NCBI GenBank assembly: GCA_963965975.1
Contig: OZ014411.1
Location: 24,535,249-24,599,248 of the forward strand
Length of the DNA: 64,000 nucleotides
Direction of reading: 5' to 3'
Origin: Xestospongia bergquistia
Lineage: Eukaryota; Porifera; Demospongiae; Haplosclerida; Petrosiidae
Part shown: piece after piece, positions 36,967 to 49,300 of the stretch
Position numbering within the stretch: position 1 is the first letter of the stretch
How the letters are laid out: every line of letters begins with the position of its first letter
Program-made: the position numbers and the translations under genes
Notes under the pieces: generated by a model
What the model was told of the DNA's origin: nothing
Databases searched by the model: none
What the model saw: the letters and a program-made list of their open reading frames with translations, nothing else

Positions 36967-39900
36967 ATGGAAACTACAGCCTTCATATGGACTTATCTTG
37001 CCCTCCTACTTTTGCCTTCAGCAAACTGTAAGAGATTATATGTATATTTAAGTATTTCTTCTTAGGTTATTGTAGTTATGGTGCTATAAGGCTATATAAC
37101 TCACACAGTACCACACCAAGCGAGGGAGCTGTACAGTACTGTTATTATAATACATGGTATAGTGTATGTGATTATGGATGGGATTGCAGGGAAGCTAACG
37201 TAGTGTGTCGACAATTAGGATATGACAAAGCAGGTAAATCATTGATCAGTAAATAAAGCTATATGACTGCATATATATGTAAACGCCTAAATGTACATGT
37301 TTTTCTATGGTTGCTTGTGGTTCATTTTAAGGAAATGTACAAAGACAGCAAAGATAGTGTTCTTACTACTAATTATACAGGAGCTGCTCTTCTCAACAGT
37401 GATAACACATATGGCTCTTGGAGTAACATTCGTCATTATTATTATACATGCTCTGGATCTGAATCATCTTTGTCCAGTTGTTCAGATAACTACATTAGTT
37501 CCTATTACTGTGAAGAATACAATGATGATGCTGGTGTACGTTGTGTATCTAATATTGGTATGTTCCTTCGTATATATTTTCTTATTAATATTAACAAAGG
37601 TACATCGTGTGCACCAAATGGTAATGTAAGACTAACTGGTGGCAAGAATAACAATGAAGGCGTATTGGAGTACTGTTATAACGGTTACTGGTCACCATTT
37701 TGTCATTTGGATGATGAAGAAGCTACTGTTGCTTGTAAACAACTAGGATATCAACCTTATGCCAGTAAGATTCCAGTTTGTGTAGTAACACTAATTGAGT
37801 AATGATACTATTAAATAGCATGTGATGTAATGTCATTTCATATACAGGTTTCCTCTTGACCTCTGAATATTCCTGGAATGCACAGCACACCTACTCTGCT
37901 TTTAATTACTTTGCTTGTAGTGCTTATGCTACAGAATCTTTGTTGAGTAGCTGTAGCATTCATCCAACTAGTAATACAACTTGTGCTACTGTTTGTACTA
38001 CTCCATATGCTATAAAATGCTATGGTAAGATCTATATATAACATTGTATATACTAACAACTGAGCTAATCACTTTATTAATTTAGTATTGGTTTTTTTGG
38101 AACAACATGGTTGACTTTACTAACCAGCATTATTACATGTCTTTGTTTTTTTCAAAGAATCTAGCTCATGTGTTGATGGTGAAGTACGTCTAGTCAATGG
38201 TTCTATTAGTCAAGAAGGTCGAGTTGAAGTATGTGTTAATGGTGTTTGGGGTACTATATGTAGCACTGGTTGGGATAAAAGGGATGCTTTTTTTGTATGC
38301 AGACAACTTGGTTACACAAACTCAGGTTAATACTACAATAACAATATAGTATATTTACTACCACATCTGTTTGTTAGAGCCCAATATAACAGCAACTGCT
38401 GCTATATATGGTAATGGAGATGGTCCAATTGTTTATTCTAATTTAAATTGTCAAGGATGGAATAAGAATTTCAGTGAATGTAGTAAATCACCCTACTTGA
38501 ATTTTACATGTTCCAGTAATAATATAGCAGGTGTCCTATGTACTGATGGTAAGTATGTGTAGCAAATTAATGTAAACAACAACAACATGTAATAACAACA
38601 TTACACTATAATGTATTGATTTCAGTAAGGTATATAGCTATTACTTAGCTTCTTATGTTTGGACAAGGAATATAATAGTTGAACAAAGTATATGGTATAA
38701 TGATGGAAGTACAGCATAGTTGACAAATTATAAATGTCCTAATTTTTAGCAGTAAGTACTTTTACGATGCTAAATTTAACAGGGGTGTAGCTAAAAAATA
38801 TAGTCCAATAAATTTTATGCATAAAATATAATGATACAGTGTCTTTCTCAGTTGATGTAATGATACTAGTATCAATACATTCTATTGACCCTTTTTTACC
38901 CATGAGACCTAACAGCATATGCTTAGAAGGAAAATTAATTTGTAGCTGCCAACTATATGTACATTTATCAACATGTGAATACATGTATCCATATGAATTA
39001 CTGTCATATATAAATATATATATATATATAATATTATATATATATATAATCTGAGTGTTTCACTATTTAAATATGGCTCATCTTGGCAAAATCAAAGACA
39101 GTTGAGTTCAAAGTATATCTTCAAGAGTTTAATTTCATGTGTATATACATATGTGTGTATGTGTGTGAACTAGTTTTCACTTATGCAGAACTGGAGTATA
39201 CGTTGTCAACTAAGACTATGAAATAACCGAGACGCACGCAATCACAGTCCAAAAAGAACTACTGAATAACATTAAATAAAAACGCAAATGACTCAAATAA
39301 CAGTATAAGAATTGTACAAAAATAGGGCTAACAAAACTCACTCACTAACTGACTGAAAATGCAAAACAAAGGCTTAAATACAAAATAAGTTATGAATATT
39401 TATACGTTACTCAGGCAGACTAAAAGTAAAATTATTATATACTCTGAACTTAAACAAAATCATGAAACAATATTGAAACTAAAACTAGAACTAAGGAATG
39501 TTTAAAATTTTTTTGTCATATTAAAACAACACCACACCATAGAGATGCAAATTTAAAAACCACACTTCTAACTATAATTGGCATTATTTTTGGTAATAGG
39601 TTCTATCTGTGAAATCCCAAAAATTATCATTAATTCTAAGTTTTGCAGATTTCATAGATTGACAATAGACAAAGTTCTCAAACATGTTCAAATGAGCTCC
39701 AATTTCATGTATCTGTGGAATTATAGCCTTTGTGATGATTAATAACAGTTGCTTTGTTAATATTCTAAGTGTTTTCAAAAAGATCATAGGTGCTTTTGTT
39801 TTAACCTTGTTAATAGGCCATTCTATGTTAATCCTTTGTTATCCCTTTGTACATACTTTCTAGCTACAACACCACTTCTATCAAGTAGTACATATTTGTA

Positions 39901-42900
39901 TTATCAAAACTTGATGTTCATTTGACAAGTCATCCTATTACTAGATACATTATGCATGTAATGATTTTAATCCTTCTCTTCTGTTAATGTTATATGGATG
40001 CAAGCATATATCTTGTGCTATAGCCTTTGTTCTTATTTAGATTGTTTTGAAGGTCAACTTAGATTAGTTGGTGGTAGTACTAACTCTGAGGGTACAGTTG
40101 AAATATGTCATGATGGCTTATGGGGACTTGTTACTGATGCTGGTTGGGATACATTAGATGCTATGGTTGTTTGTAGACAATTACAGTTACCTACACAAGG
40201 TAAGATGACAACATAGTGTAAAATATCTTGTATGAATGCATGTCTATATGATAAATTTATTCTAGAAGAGCTTATTCTGCAGTAAATACTAAAGTTAAGC
40301 TAGAAGTGTAGATTAAAAAGTAATGGGTACAAACTGTTAATTGACTATATTCATATCATAGAATCAAGTTAGGCTCAATATTTCTGTCATTGATGTCAAT
40401 TTTTTAAAGAACTATATTGTTAATAGTGTGATATCAGTCAAAGCATGTGTGCAGATTTATTCTACAAATATGACAACAGAATACAATATAGCACACTTTA
40501 TTGGAAAAGGAATAATTTCGGCGAATTTGTGAATTTAAAAAATTGCCAAACTAAATAATAGCTTAATTTTTAGAGATTTACTGCCACTTCCAAGACATGT
40601 ATATTGAAATGTTGCTGTATAACTACTTAAAATGGATTTATCTGTTAGCTTTGAAGGTGTAACTACTGTTACTTGACTCACTTACATTAAGTAGGAATTC
40701 TCTCATAGCAGCATTCTATATGCTCTAGTAAATGAGATACCCTCTGACAAAACTATTCAATCAGTACTCTATTTAAATCAGGTATGGTTATTAAACCAAG
40801 CTTAGTCCATCAAATTTAACATTCAAATTTTTACAATTCACCAAATATTCTCCTCATCAATAAAACCCAATACATGATAAATGGTTGAAGGTGGACATAT
40901 ATATATTACCACACATCATTAAAACAATTAAAGACACACTGTGTTCAGTGTGATTGTATCTATATATTACATATTACCATGTAATTGAGACCTCATTTTT
41001 ACAAATTATAGGAGCTGTTGCAGTAAAAGGATCAAAGTTTGGCAAACCTGATCAACCCATTCATTACAGCTATTTATTATGCAATGGAAATGAACAGACC
41101 TTGACAAGTTGTAAGAAGATTACACATTCACTAAAAGAAGGACGAATTATATACAGAGATGCACAAACTGCTGGAGTAAAGTGTTTTGTTGGTCGTCAAA
41201 TTTCAACCATTGTGTGCACCCAAAAAATTATTATTCCAACAGGTAGTCCAAAATGTGTGCCAGGCAGTGTACGACTTAGCAATGGTAGTGCACATGAAGG
41301 AAGATTAGAATACTGTTATCATGGACGCTGGTCTGTGTTCTGTCATCTCACTCATAGAGAAGCTATTGTTGCTTGTAGACAACTTGGATTCACAAATTAT
41401 TCATGTAAGAAATTGACTTGATCGATCTGTGGCCTTTGAACATATACACGTATAATGTTGCATATATGTCTAACATATTCAGTGATGCTTTGATAAACTT
41501 ATGTTTTCCAACAATTGTCTAGAAATGCCTAGAATTTTGGCACCAAATAAATGTGCTTAAGTCAAACAAACATATCCCAACTAATTTGTTTTAAACTGTG
41601 CTATATAATGTAAATAAAAACAGAGTATTTACTTTAACTGATTTATAGAAAATTGCATTACATAAACTGCACACACACACACACACATATAAATTTTAAA
41701 GCCTTTACATTTCAATTAATATGTACTATGCAGGGAATTGACAGTTGATATACTTTAACAAATATTTTCTGTTATTAAATGTATGTGAGGATTGTACTAT
41801 ATGAGTCTGTATAAATATTCATTTGTCTGAGGTTACTAATATGAGTTCTGACAGAAAAGCTACTTATGTTGTCAATTTGATAGCATATTAGCAACCAAAC
41901 CAGTATGTTACTTACTACTTTGCTGTAGTTAGTTTTGCTAGCATGTAATCTGAGTTATAGTGAATTGGTTGAGACAACCAATTTTATAGTGCACGCTTTC
42001 TACCATGCTTAATATATAGCAACTAATTGTATGTTCTGGGTGTTTCACAATTGTTCTGTTTCCATTGTAATTTGTGCCTGCCTGTTGGGCTTAGCATAGT
42101 AAAAACCATTTTCACATCTTCAGTTGAAACTTTTATCTATGCATACTTTGATATATCCAGTATAGTTCCCTATATAATTATACTTGTCAGACTGTTTTCT
42201 TTTTCACAGGGGGTCTGTTGTTTGAAGACGAGTTAGATATAGGTTCTGGTTCTATAAGTGATCACAGTTTATTTCAGACAATAACCTGTAATGGAACAGC
42301 ACCTCAGTCTAGACTCAATGACTGCTCAGTTGAAGAAGGTTCTTGTATGTGCCAAAAAAGTATTGGACTGAGATGTTTTGGTAAGAGTTTTTCATACTAT
42401 AACTTTATGTCATAACTGATTTAGCTGTAACTACACTGTAAAATTAATTACACATTTTAACTATAGAATTTGTTGATATCTTTTATACTATTACAGTAAG
42501 TAATTCACATACTTTTGGATTTCCATAATGTTGAACCTATATACATGTAAGTTTGTTGTTAACTTTCATAGCACAAAAATTTGTAGAAGCAACGTGAATC
42601 AGTTATGCCCAAGTTAAAGACAAAACTTTACAACTAATGTTATTTTACGAGTATTTCAAAACATTCGTTGAGTATAAATTAAATAATTTACTATCTCATG
42701 GCTACATGTGCTTACAACTTCTAACACTACCTGATATTCTATAAATAAAAGAACACCTTATTCAGTTACCATGTACTTTCTAATAAAGTTATAATTCTGC
42801 TATTGTGAGTTTTTACTGTCTGGCATAACGCAATCAAACAGTCCTGTAATCATTTTGGACCACTTGTTATGTATTTATGTAACAGGGTATGCTTGTTTTT

Positions 42901-45288
42901 ATTGTCAGGTTTAATATTATTGCTGTGTGTGACTTTCAAGAGTGACAAAATGAAATTAAACTGCATCCTATCAATGCCAAACGATATAGCAGTCAATGAA
43001 ATTTGTTAACCACAAACACTAATACGATTAGTGTGATTGACAATGCTCAAAGTTTCTCGCTTACTTGTTTCTCTGCCTACATTTTTAGCTTCCTATAGCT
43101 ATAGTCTTCCACAGACACTACTACAATTCACTTGATCTTTGTAGTTCTTGACAGTTGCTTTCATGGAGTCAATTTCTTCTAAAACAATTATAAGATGTTT
43201 TAAAATTATTATCTTGTTAAAGTTATGAAGAGTTATAACAGAATTATATGCATAAGTTTAATTACTTGATGCACTTTTAATTTTACCAGAACCTGGAAAA
43301 TGTCGGGATGGTCAGATGAGGTTAGAAAATGGTGCTATAGAGAATGAAGGCAGAGTTGAAGTATGTTATAATGGAGTCTGGGGTAGTGTTTGTGATGACA
43401 ACTGGGATAAAACAGATGCTTTAATTGTTTGTCGTCAACTAGGCTTCACTGAATTAGGTATACAAATATATTAACACAACATTATTTTAATAAAATTAAC
43501 TATCAAATAGAACCTGCTGCATATTTGGGATCTACATTTGGTGAATCTATTGGACCTATTATATTTTCCAATGTTCAATGTGGAGGTTGGGAAAATAGTC
43601 TTGAAGAATGTTTGAAGACAAATTACATTGATGTATCTTGTACTAGAGACAGATTGGCAGGAGTGATGTGTGTTGATGGTATGACTATATAATAATTCTC
43701 CAGTCTGTATGATCTATCATAATAGGATGTAATAATGATGCTGTTAGATTAGTAGGTGGAGGTAATGAACAAGAGGGTGTTGTTGAAGTATGTGTTGATA
43801 ATATTTGGGGATTAATAGGAGAAACAGGATGGGATACTAAAGATGCTACTGTTGTGTGTCGTCAATTGGGTTATAATTCAAGTTTTGGTAAGTGTCTTTT
43901 CATTACATATATCTTGTCACATGTTATATACCTTTCATATCTAAGCATGCTTTAACTCTACTATCAATAACTATCAACATCATCATTTGATATTGTTATT
44001 TTCCTTATAGTTTCATTCAATTCTTCACATTTTCAAACACCAAAAAAACCTGTTTTCATGGACGATGTAGCTTGTGTTGGACAAGAGGACATATTAACTG
44101 ACTGTACTAGAAAAACTTATACTTTTAATGAGGCAAAACAAAGATCTCAAAACTTGTTAAATGTTGCTAGAGTTTCTTGTAAACCTTCCTCCAGTTCATC
44201 AAGTATATTAATCAAATTCTCCAGTTCATCAAGTATATTAAAGTTATTGTTAACAATGCTTATTATATAAATAGTTTCAGTTGTTTACTCAACAGTACCA
44301 ACAACTAAGCAAGTTCAAGGATCAAGTATATTAACATTATAAATTAAATACTCATTATTTAATACTTTCAGTTGTTTACTCAACAATACCAACACCTAAG
44401 GAAGTTCAAGAATCAAGTATATTAATATTATTGTTAAAAATGCTCATTATATAAATAATTTCAGTTGTTTACTCAACAATACCAACACCTAAGGAAGTTC
44501 AAGAATCAAGTATATTAATATTATTGTTAAAAATGCTCATTATATAAATACTTTCAGTTGTTTACTCAACAGTACCAACAAATAAACAAGTTCAAGAATC
44601 AAGTATATTAATATTATTGTTAAAAATGCTCATTATATAAATAATTTCAGTTGTTTACTCAACAGTACCAACAAATAAACAAGTTCAAGAATCAAATTCT
44701 CCCAACTTACTGTTGGCTATTTTTGTGATATTATGTATTTTAGTAGTATGTATACTTATTATAGGGTAAGAACAGCCTTACTTATGTCATTATCATAGCT
44801 AAAGTATAAAATAGCTGTGTTATTGTACTCCACTTTCATGAATTATAATAGCCCATTATGACTCTATGTAGTTCATAAACTTGTATATCTCGTGATTAAT
44901 GTGACCTTTTAATTTCTTTTGCCCATTGTTTATAGGAGTGACATAGTGTAATATTGATATGTGCCTGTTTAATATATCATAAATATGATTGATTATAGTG
45001 ATCACTATATACAACTTTACATACATTTATTACTACTACATATCTTTGCAAATAATTAGTTATACACAAAGTTCTATTATGTCTTTTTTATTCTATTATA
45101 GGTTCATTGTAGCAGCAGCATGTTACAGAAAAACATGTCAAGGAAAGCATTTACGTTCACGTCCATTACCACCTGTATTGATGTCTAATATCTTTGATAG
45201 TACTAGATATTCTGAACTACAGTCTGAAGATAAAGATAATGAGATTAATGAAAAAGAAAAATCAACAGAAATTTTTGACACTGACTAA
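36967..45288 (+). CDS. SRCR receptor F: seven SRCR domains, expanded stalk cassettes, truncated tail
   Basis: Exons: 36967-37027, 37066-37233, 37381-37557, 37600-37764, 37848-38024, 38158-38325, 38378-38548, 40041-40199, 41012-41404, 42210-42380, 43290-43457, 43511-43678, 43726-43887, 44011-44232, four cassettes (44281-44325, 44372-44416, 44465-44509, 44558-44602), 44651-44765, 45102-45288; 3012 nt, 1003 aa with all cassettes. Signal peptide 1-20; seven SRCR domains, each split into a WG...CRQLGY half and a Cys-rich half by phase-1 introns, except that halves 4b and 5a share the 393-nt exon. The membrane helix starts [14 protein letters not shown]. The tail has RYSELQS, then a one-base insertion stops it at EIFDTD, losing the NPYQDDE and YEYAQP end of G and H. 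Exon 14 could also end at 44202. Likely role: scavenger-type surface recognition, inferred. Introns 7-10 are 0.8-1.5 kb without visible genes. Confidence 0.87.
44281..44640 (+). repeat. Tandem 93-bp units, each a candidate 45-nt cassette exon
   Basis: Four units (91, 93, 93, 93 bp steps) begin at 44281, 44372, 44465 and 44558; a fifth half-unit begins the membrane exon at 44651. Each unit has a TTTCAG acceptor, 45 coding nt ([14 protein letters not shown] type) in phase 1-1, a donor A/GTATATTAA, and then an open stretch encoding [13 protein letters not shown] with a stop. G and H carry a single version of this arrangement. See findings for the splicing consequences. Confidence 0.85.
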
Positions 45289-46138
45289 AGAAAATCCCTG
45301 ATGATGAACACATTTATGAATTTGCACAACCTAAGTAATAACACCATAGACTATTGTGTTCTATTTGTTATAGTAACTCTAATAATTATTTAGTAGTACA
45401 TTTAAAAGCTTATAAGAATTGATATGATATATAGGATGCTTGGTTTATAATTAGGATTAAGAACAAAAAAGTAGTAGTGATGGTAATAACATCATATCCT
45501 ATTCATCTGACTGACCACATGACAAATATTGTTATTATCAATCATCAGTAAGGAATAATAACATTATTTGATTTCTTTTTTGTGTTCTAGAATTCATGCT
45601 AATAAAACAGTGACTTTTAGCTTAATACCAATCAACAGATTACAGAATGCAAGTTATTGCTCATTCAAATATTTCTTATTCAGGCATGAATTCAATATCC
45701 CAAGTATATAGGGCCCATGAAAATACAAGTATAGATCCATGATATTGCTGGATACACATGTATGATGCTTACATGCATGTCTAACATATTCTGTGATGTT
45801 TTAATGAGCTAGTGAAAGGGATTTTTAAAACAATTGTCCATAAATACCTAGAATTTTATCACCAAATAAATGTGCGCCTGTCTACTCCTTCCATATCTCC
45901 TAGACATTGATATCTAACGTGTTGGGAATTCGTGACTTGAACTCGTCAATAAGAGCAGTTCGAATAGCACAAACAGATTCTATTTTTGATGTAATTCGAT
46001 GTAGTTATCTCAAAATATAAGCGAGTACCCTAGGGTTATAAATACTTAAAACTAATGGAGACGAAATTGATCCAGCAATTACAATTAACTGCTGAAGCAC
46101 AAAATTTATTGCTGGAATGTTATTAGCGCTAGCTGAAG
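45289..46138. other. Spacer between SRCR receptors F and G
   Basis: Holds the old tail sequence of F in a shifted frame (to about 45338), its 3' flank (matches 54034-54390 after G) and the distal upstream region of G (matches about 36535 onward). No separate gene. Confidence 0.55.
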
Positions 46139-46315
46139 CCATCATCTGCCTCGAACCTCACAAGCTTCTTATAAACACTAAAGTTCTAGGCAATCAGCCA
46201 TGTGCTCCTGTGGTTAAGTGTCATGTGACATTCTCCAATTTCATTGCTTTTTTCTAGTGATTTTCTCTTTCCTTGTTGCAAGAACGAGTAAAGTTGCTGT
46301 AATCTAGATCTAGCA
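46139..46315 (+). promoter_or_regulatory. Conserved proximal promoter/5' UTR of SRCR receptor G
   Basis: Counterpart of 36798-36966: catcatctgcctcgaacctc, cttcttataaacac (about 46164-46177), gtcatgtgac and aagaacgagtaaagttgctg. Function is inferred from conservation with F. Confidence 0.5.
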
Positions 46316-49300
46316 ATGGCAACCACAGCCTTCATATTGACTTACCTTGCCCTCCTACTTTTGCCTTCAGCAAACTGTAAGAGATTATATGTATATTTAA
46401 GTATTTCTTCTTAGGTTATTGTAGTTATGGTGCTATAAGGCTATATAACTCACACAGTACCACACCAAGCGAGGGAGCTGTACAGTACTGTTATTATAAT
46501 ACATGGTATAGTGTATGTGATTATGGATGGGATTGCAGGGAAGCTAACGTAGTGTGTCGACAATTAGGATATGACAAAGCAGGTAAATCATTGATCAGTA
46601 AATAAAGCTATATGACTGCATATATATGTAAACGCCTAAATGTACATGTTTTTCTATGGTTGCTTGTGGTTCATTTTAAGGAAATGTACAAAGACAGCAA
46701 AGATAGTGTTCTTACTACTAATTATACAGGAGCTGCTCTTCTCAACAGTGATAACACATATGGCTCTTGGAGTAACATTCGTCATTATTATTATACATGC
46801 TCTGGATCTGAATCATCTTTGTCCAGTTGTTCAAATTACTACATTAGTTCCTATTACTGTGTAGCATCCAATGATGATGCTGGTGTACGTTGTGCATCTA
46901 ATAGTGGTATGTTCCTTAGTATATATTTTCTTATTAATATTAATAAAGGTACATCATGTGCACAAAATGGTAATTTAAGACTAACTGGTGGCAAGAATAA
47001 CAATGAAGGAGTACTGGAATACTGTTATAATGGTTACTGGTCACCATTTTGTAATTTGGATGATGAAGAAGCTACTGTTGCTTGTAAACAACTAGGATAT
47101 CAACCTTATGCCAGTAAGATTCCAGTTTGTGTAGTAACACTAATTGAGTAATGATACTATTAAATAGCATGTGATGTAATGTCATTTCATATACAGGTTT
47201 CCTCTTGACCTCTGAATATTCCTGGAGTGCCCAGCACACCTACTCTGCTTTTAATTACTTTGCTTGTAGTGCTTATGCTACAGAGTCTTCAATAAGTAGC
47301 TGTAGCTTTCATCCGACTAGTAATTCAGCTTGTGCTACTGTTTGTACTACTCCATATGCTATAAAATGCTATGGTAAGATCTATATATAACATTGTATAT
47401 ACTAACAACTGAGCTAATCACTTTATTAATTTAGTATTGTTTTTTTTGGAACAACATGGTTGACTTTACTAACCAGCATTATTACATGTCTTTGTTTTTT
47501 TCAAAGAATCTAGCTCATGTGTTGATGGTGAAGTACGTCTAGTCAATGGTTCTATTAGTCAAGAAGGTCGAGTAGAAGTATGTGTCAATGGTATTTGGGG
47601 TACTATATGTGGTACAGGTTGGAGTAAGACAAATGCTTTTGTTTTTTGCAAACAACTTGGTTACACTAACTCAGGTTAATACTATAATAACATTACAGTA
47701 TAGTTATGACCACATCTATTTTTTTAGAGCCTAATATAACAACAGATGCTGCTATATATGGTAGTGGAGATGGTCCAATTGTTTATTCTAATTTAAATTG
47801 TCAAGGATGGCAAAGGACTTTAAGTGAATGTAGTAAATCATCCTACTTGCATTTTACATGTTCCAGTAATAATATAGCTGGTGTCCTTTGTACTGATGGT
47901 AAGTAATGTACAAGTCAATGTACATAATAACAACAGCATGTAATAACATCATTATACTAATTGGTTTTGATATGGTATGTTAGTATTACTTAGCTTTTGA
48001 TGTTTGGACTAGAAATATAATAGTTAAACAAGATATATAGAATAATGATGGAAGTACAGTATAGTTGACAAAGTATAAGTCTCCTGATATTTATCAATGT
48101 AAATATAAATGTTTATAGTGCTGAGTTTAACAGTTATGTTGCCAAAAACTATAGCAATGTACACAAATAAAATGCATGCATGAATATTATGATATAATGT
48201 CTTTCTCTGTTGATCTAATAATACAAAGCAATACTTGTCTTAAGACATGCATGACCTTGTATTATAATTACATGTTATTGGCCCTATTGTTCATTGGTTT
48301 TACTCATGAGATCTAATGACATATATATCAACATGTGTTTATAATGAAAAATAATTTGTACCTGCCAACTTTATGTAGTTGCATTTTTAACATATGAGTA
48401 CATGTATCATATATATAAACTGGAGTGTTTCACTATTTAAATATGGCTCAAATCTTGGCAAACTCAAAGGCAGTTGAGTTCAAAGTATACCTTAAGTTTA
48501 ATTTCATGTATGAATGTATCTATGTATGTATGTATGTATAGTTCTCACAATGGTAAATAATTAAGCCTTAAAAAACACAGTGTTACCAAGTAAACAAAAG
48601 TCAGGTTAACAAACTTATACAGAACTTGACTATACTTCTTATTTTAAACCACACCTCCAACTACAATTATACAATTAGTATTAGATTTGGCAATAGGAGT
48701 TTCTGTTACACAAATGCATAGACTTAGAATATTAACAAAGCAACTACTATTATTCCTCACGATTTCTATAACTGCACAAATTAATGCATCCAATTGGAGC
48801 ACATTTGATTATGATGGGGAATTTGTGTTGAATCTGTAAAACCTACTATCAATATTAGTTTTGCAGATTTCACAGATGTTTTTAAAAGGATCAAAGATGA
48901 TTTTGTCTCTATGCATAGCCTTGTCAATAGGCAATTCTATGTTTGTCATTTACTATCTCTTTATAGCCACTATTTAGCTACAACTATAGAAGCTAAGGAC
49001 AAACATTCTATTCCTGCTTGTTAAAGCAGAATTATTCAGAGTTGCCCTCGGCTTCAGTATATAACAGAATTACAATATACAATCAAAATCCAGAACCCAA
49101 TCCAACTGGAAATGTCTTGCTGACTCTTATTTCTAAAAGATGTCTTATAATACTCGTGCTCCATGTTTTATTAAGTAACTGGAGAAGCCTAATAAAAATT
49201 AGAAATGACATACATGACAAAAATGGAATAAAGAAAAAGGAATTATAACCAAACAACTGACTTGTTAATTTGAATTTTCAAATACACTAAGATGGATAGA

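Noticed and set aside
44281-44640. CRISPR-like array
   Set aside because: The regular 93-bp repeats are near-identical through their whole length with no unique spacers, and they are exon-intron units of an animal gene.
49018-49248. 76-codon frame in intron 7 of receptor G
   Set aside because: No SRCR features, no matching frame in F or H; probably an intronic insertion without coding function.
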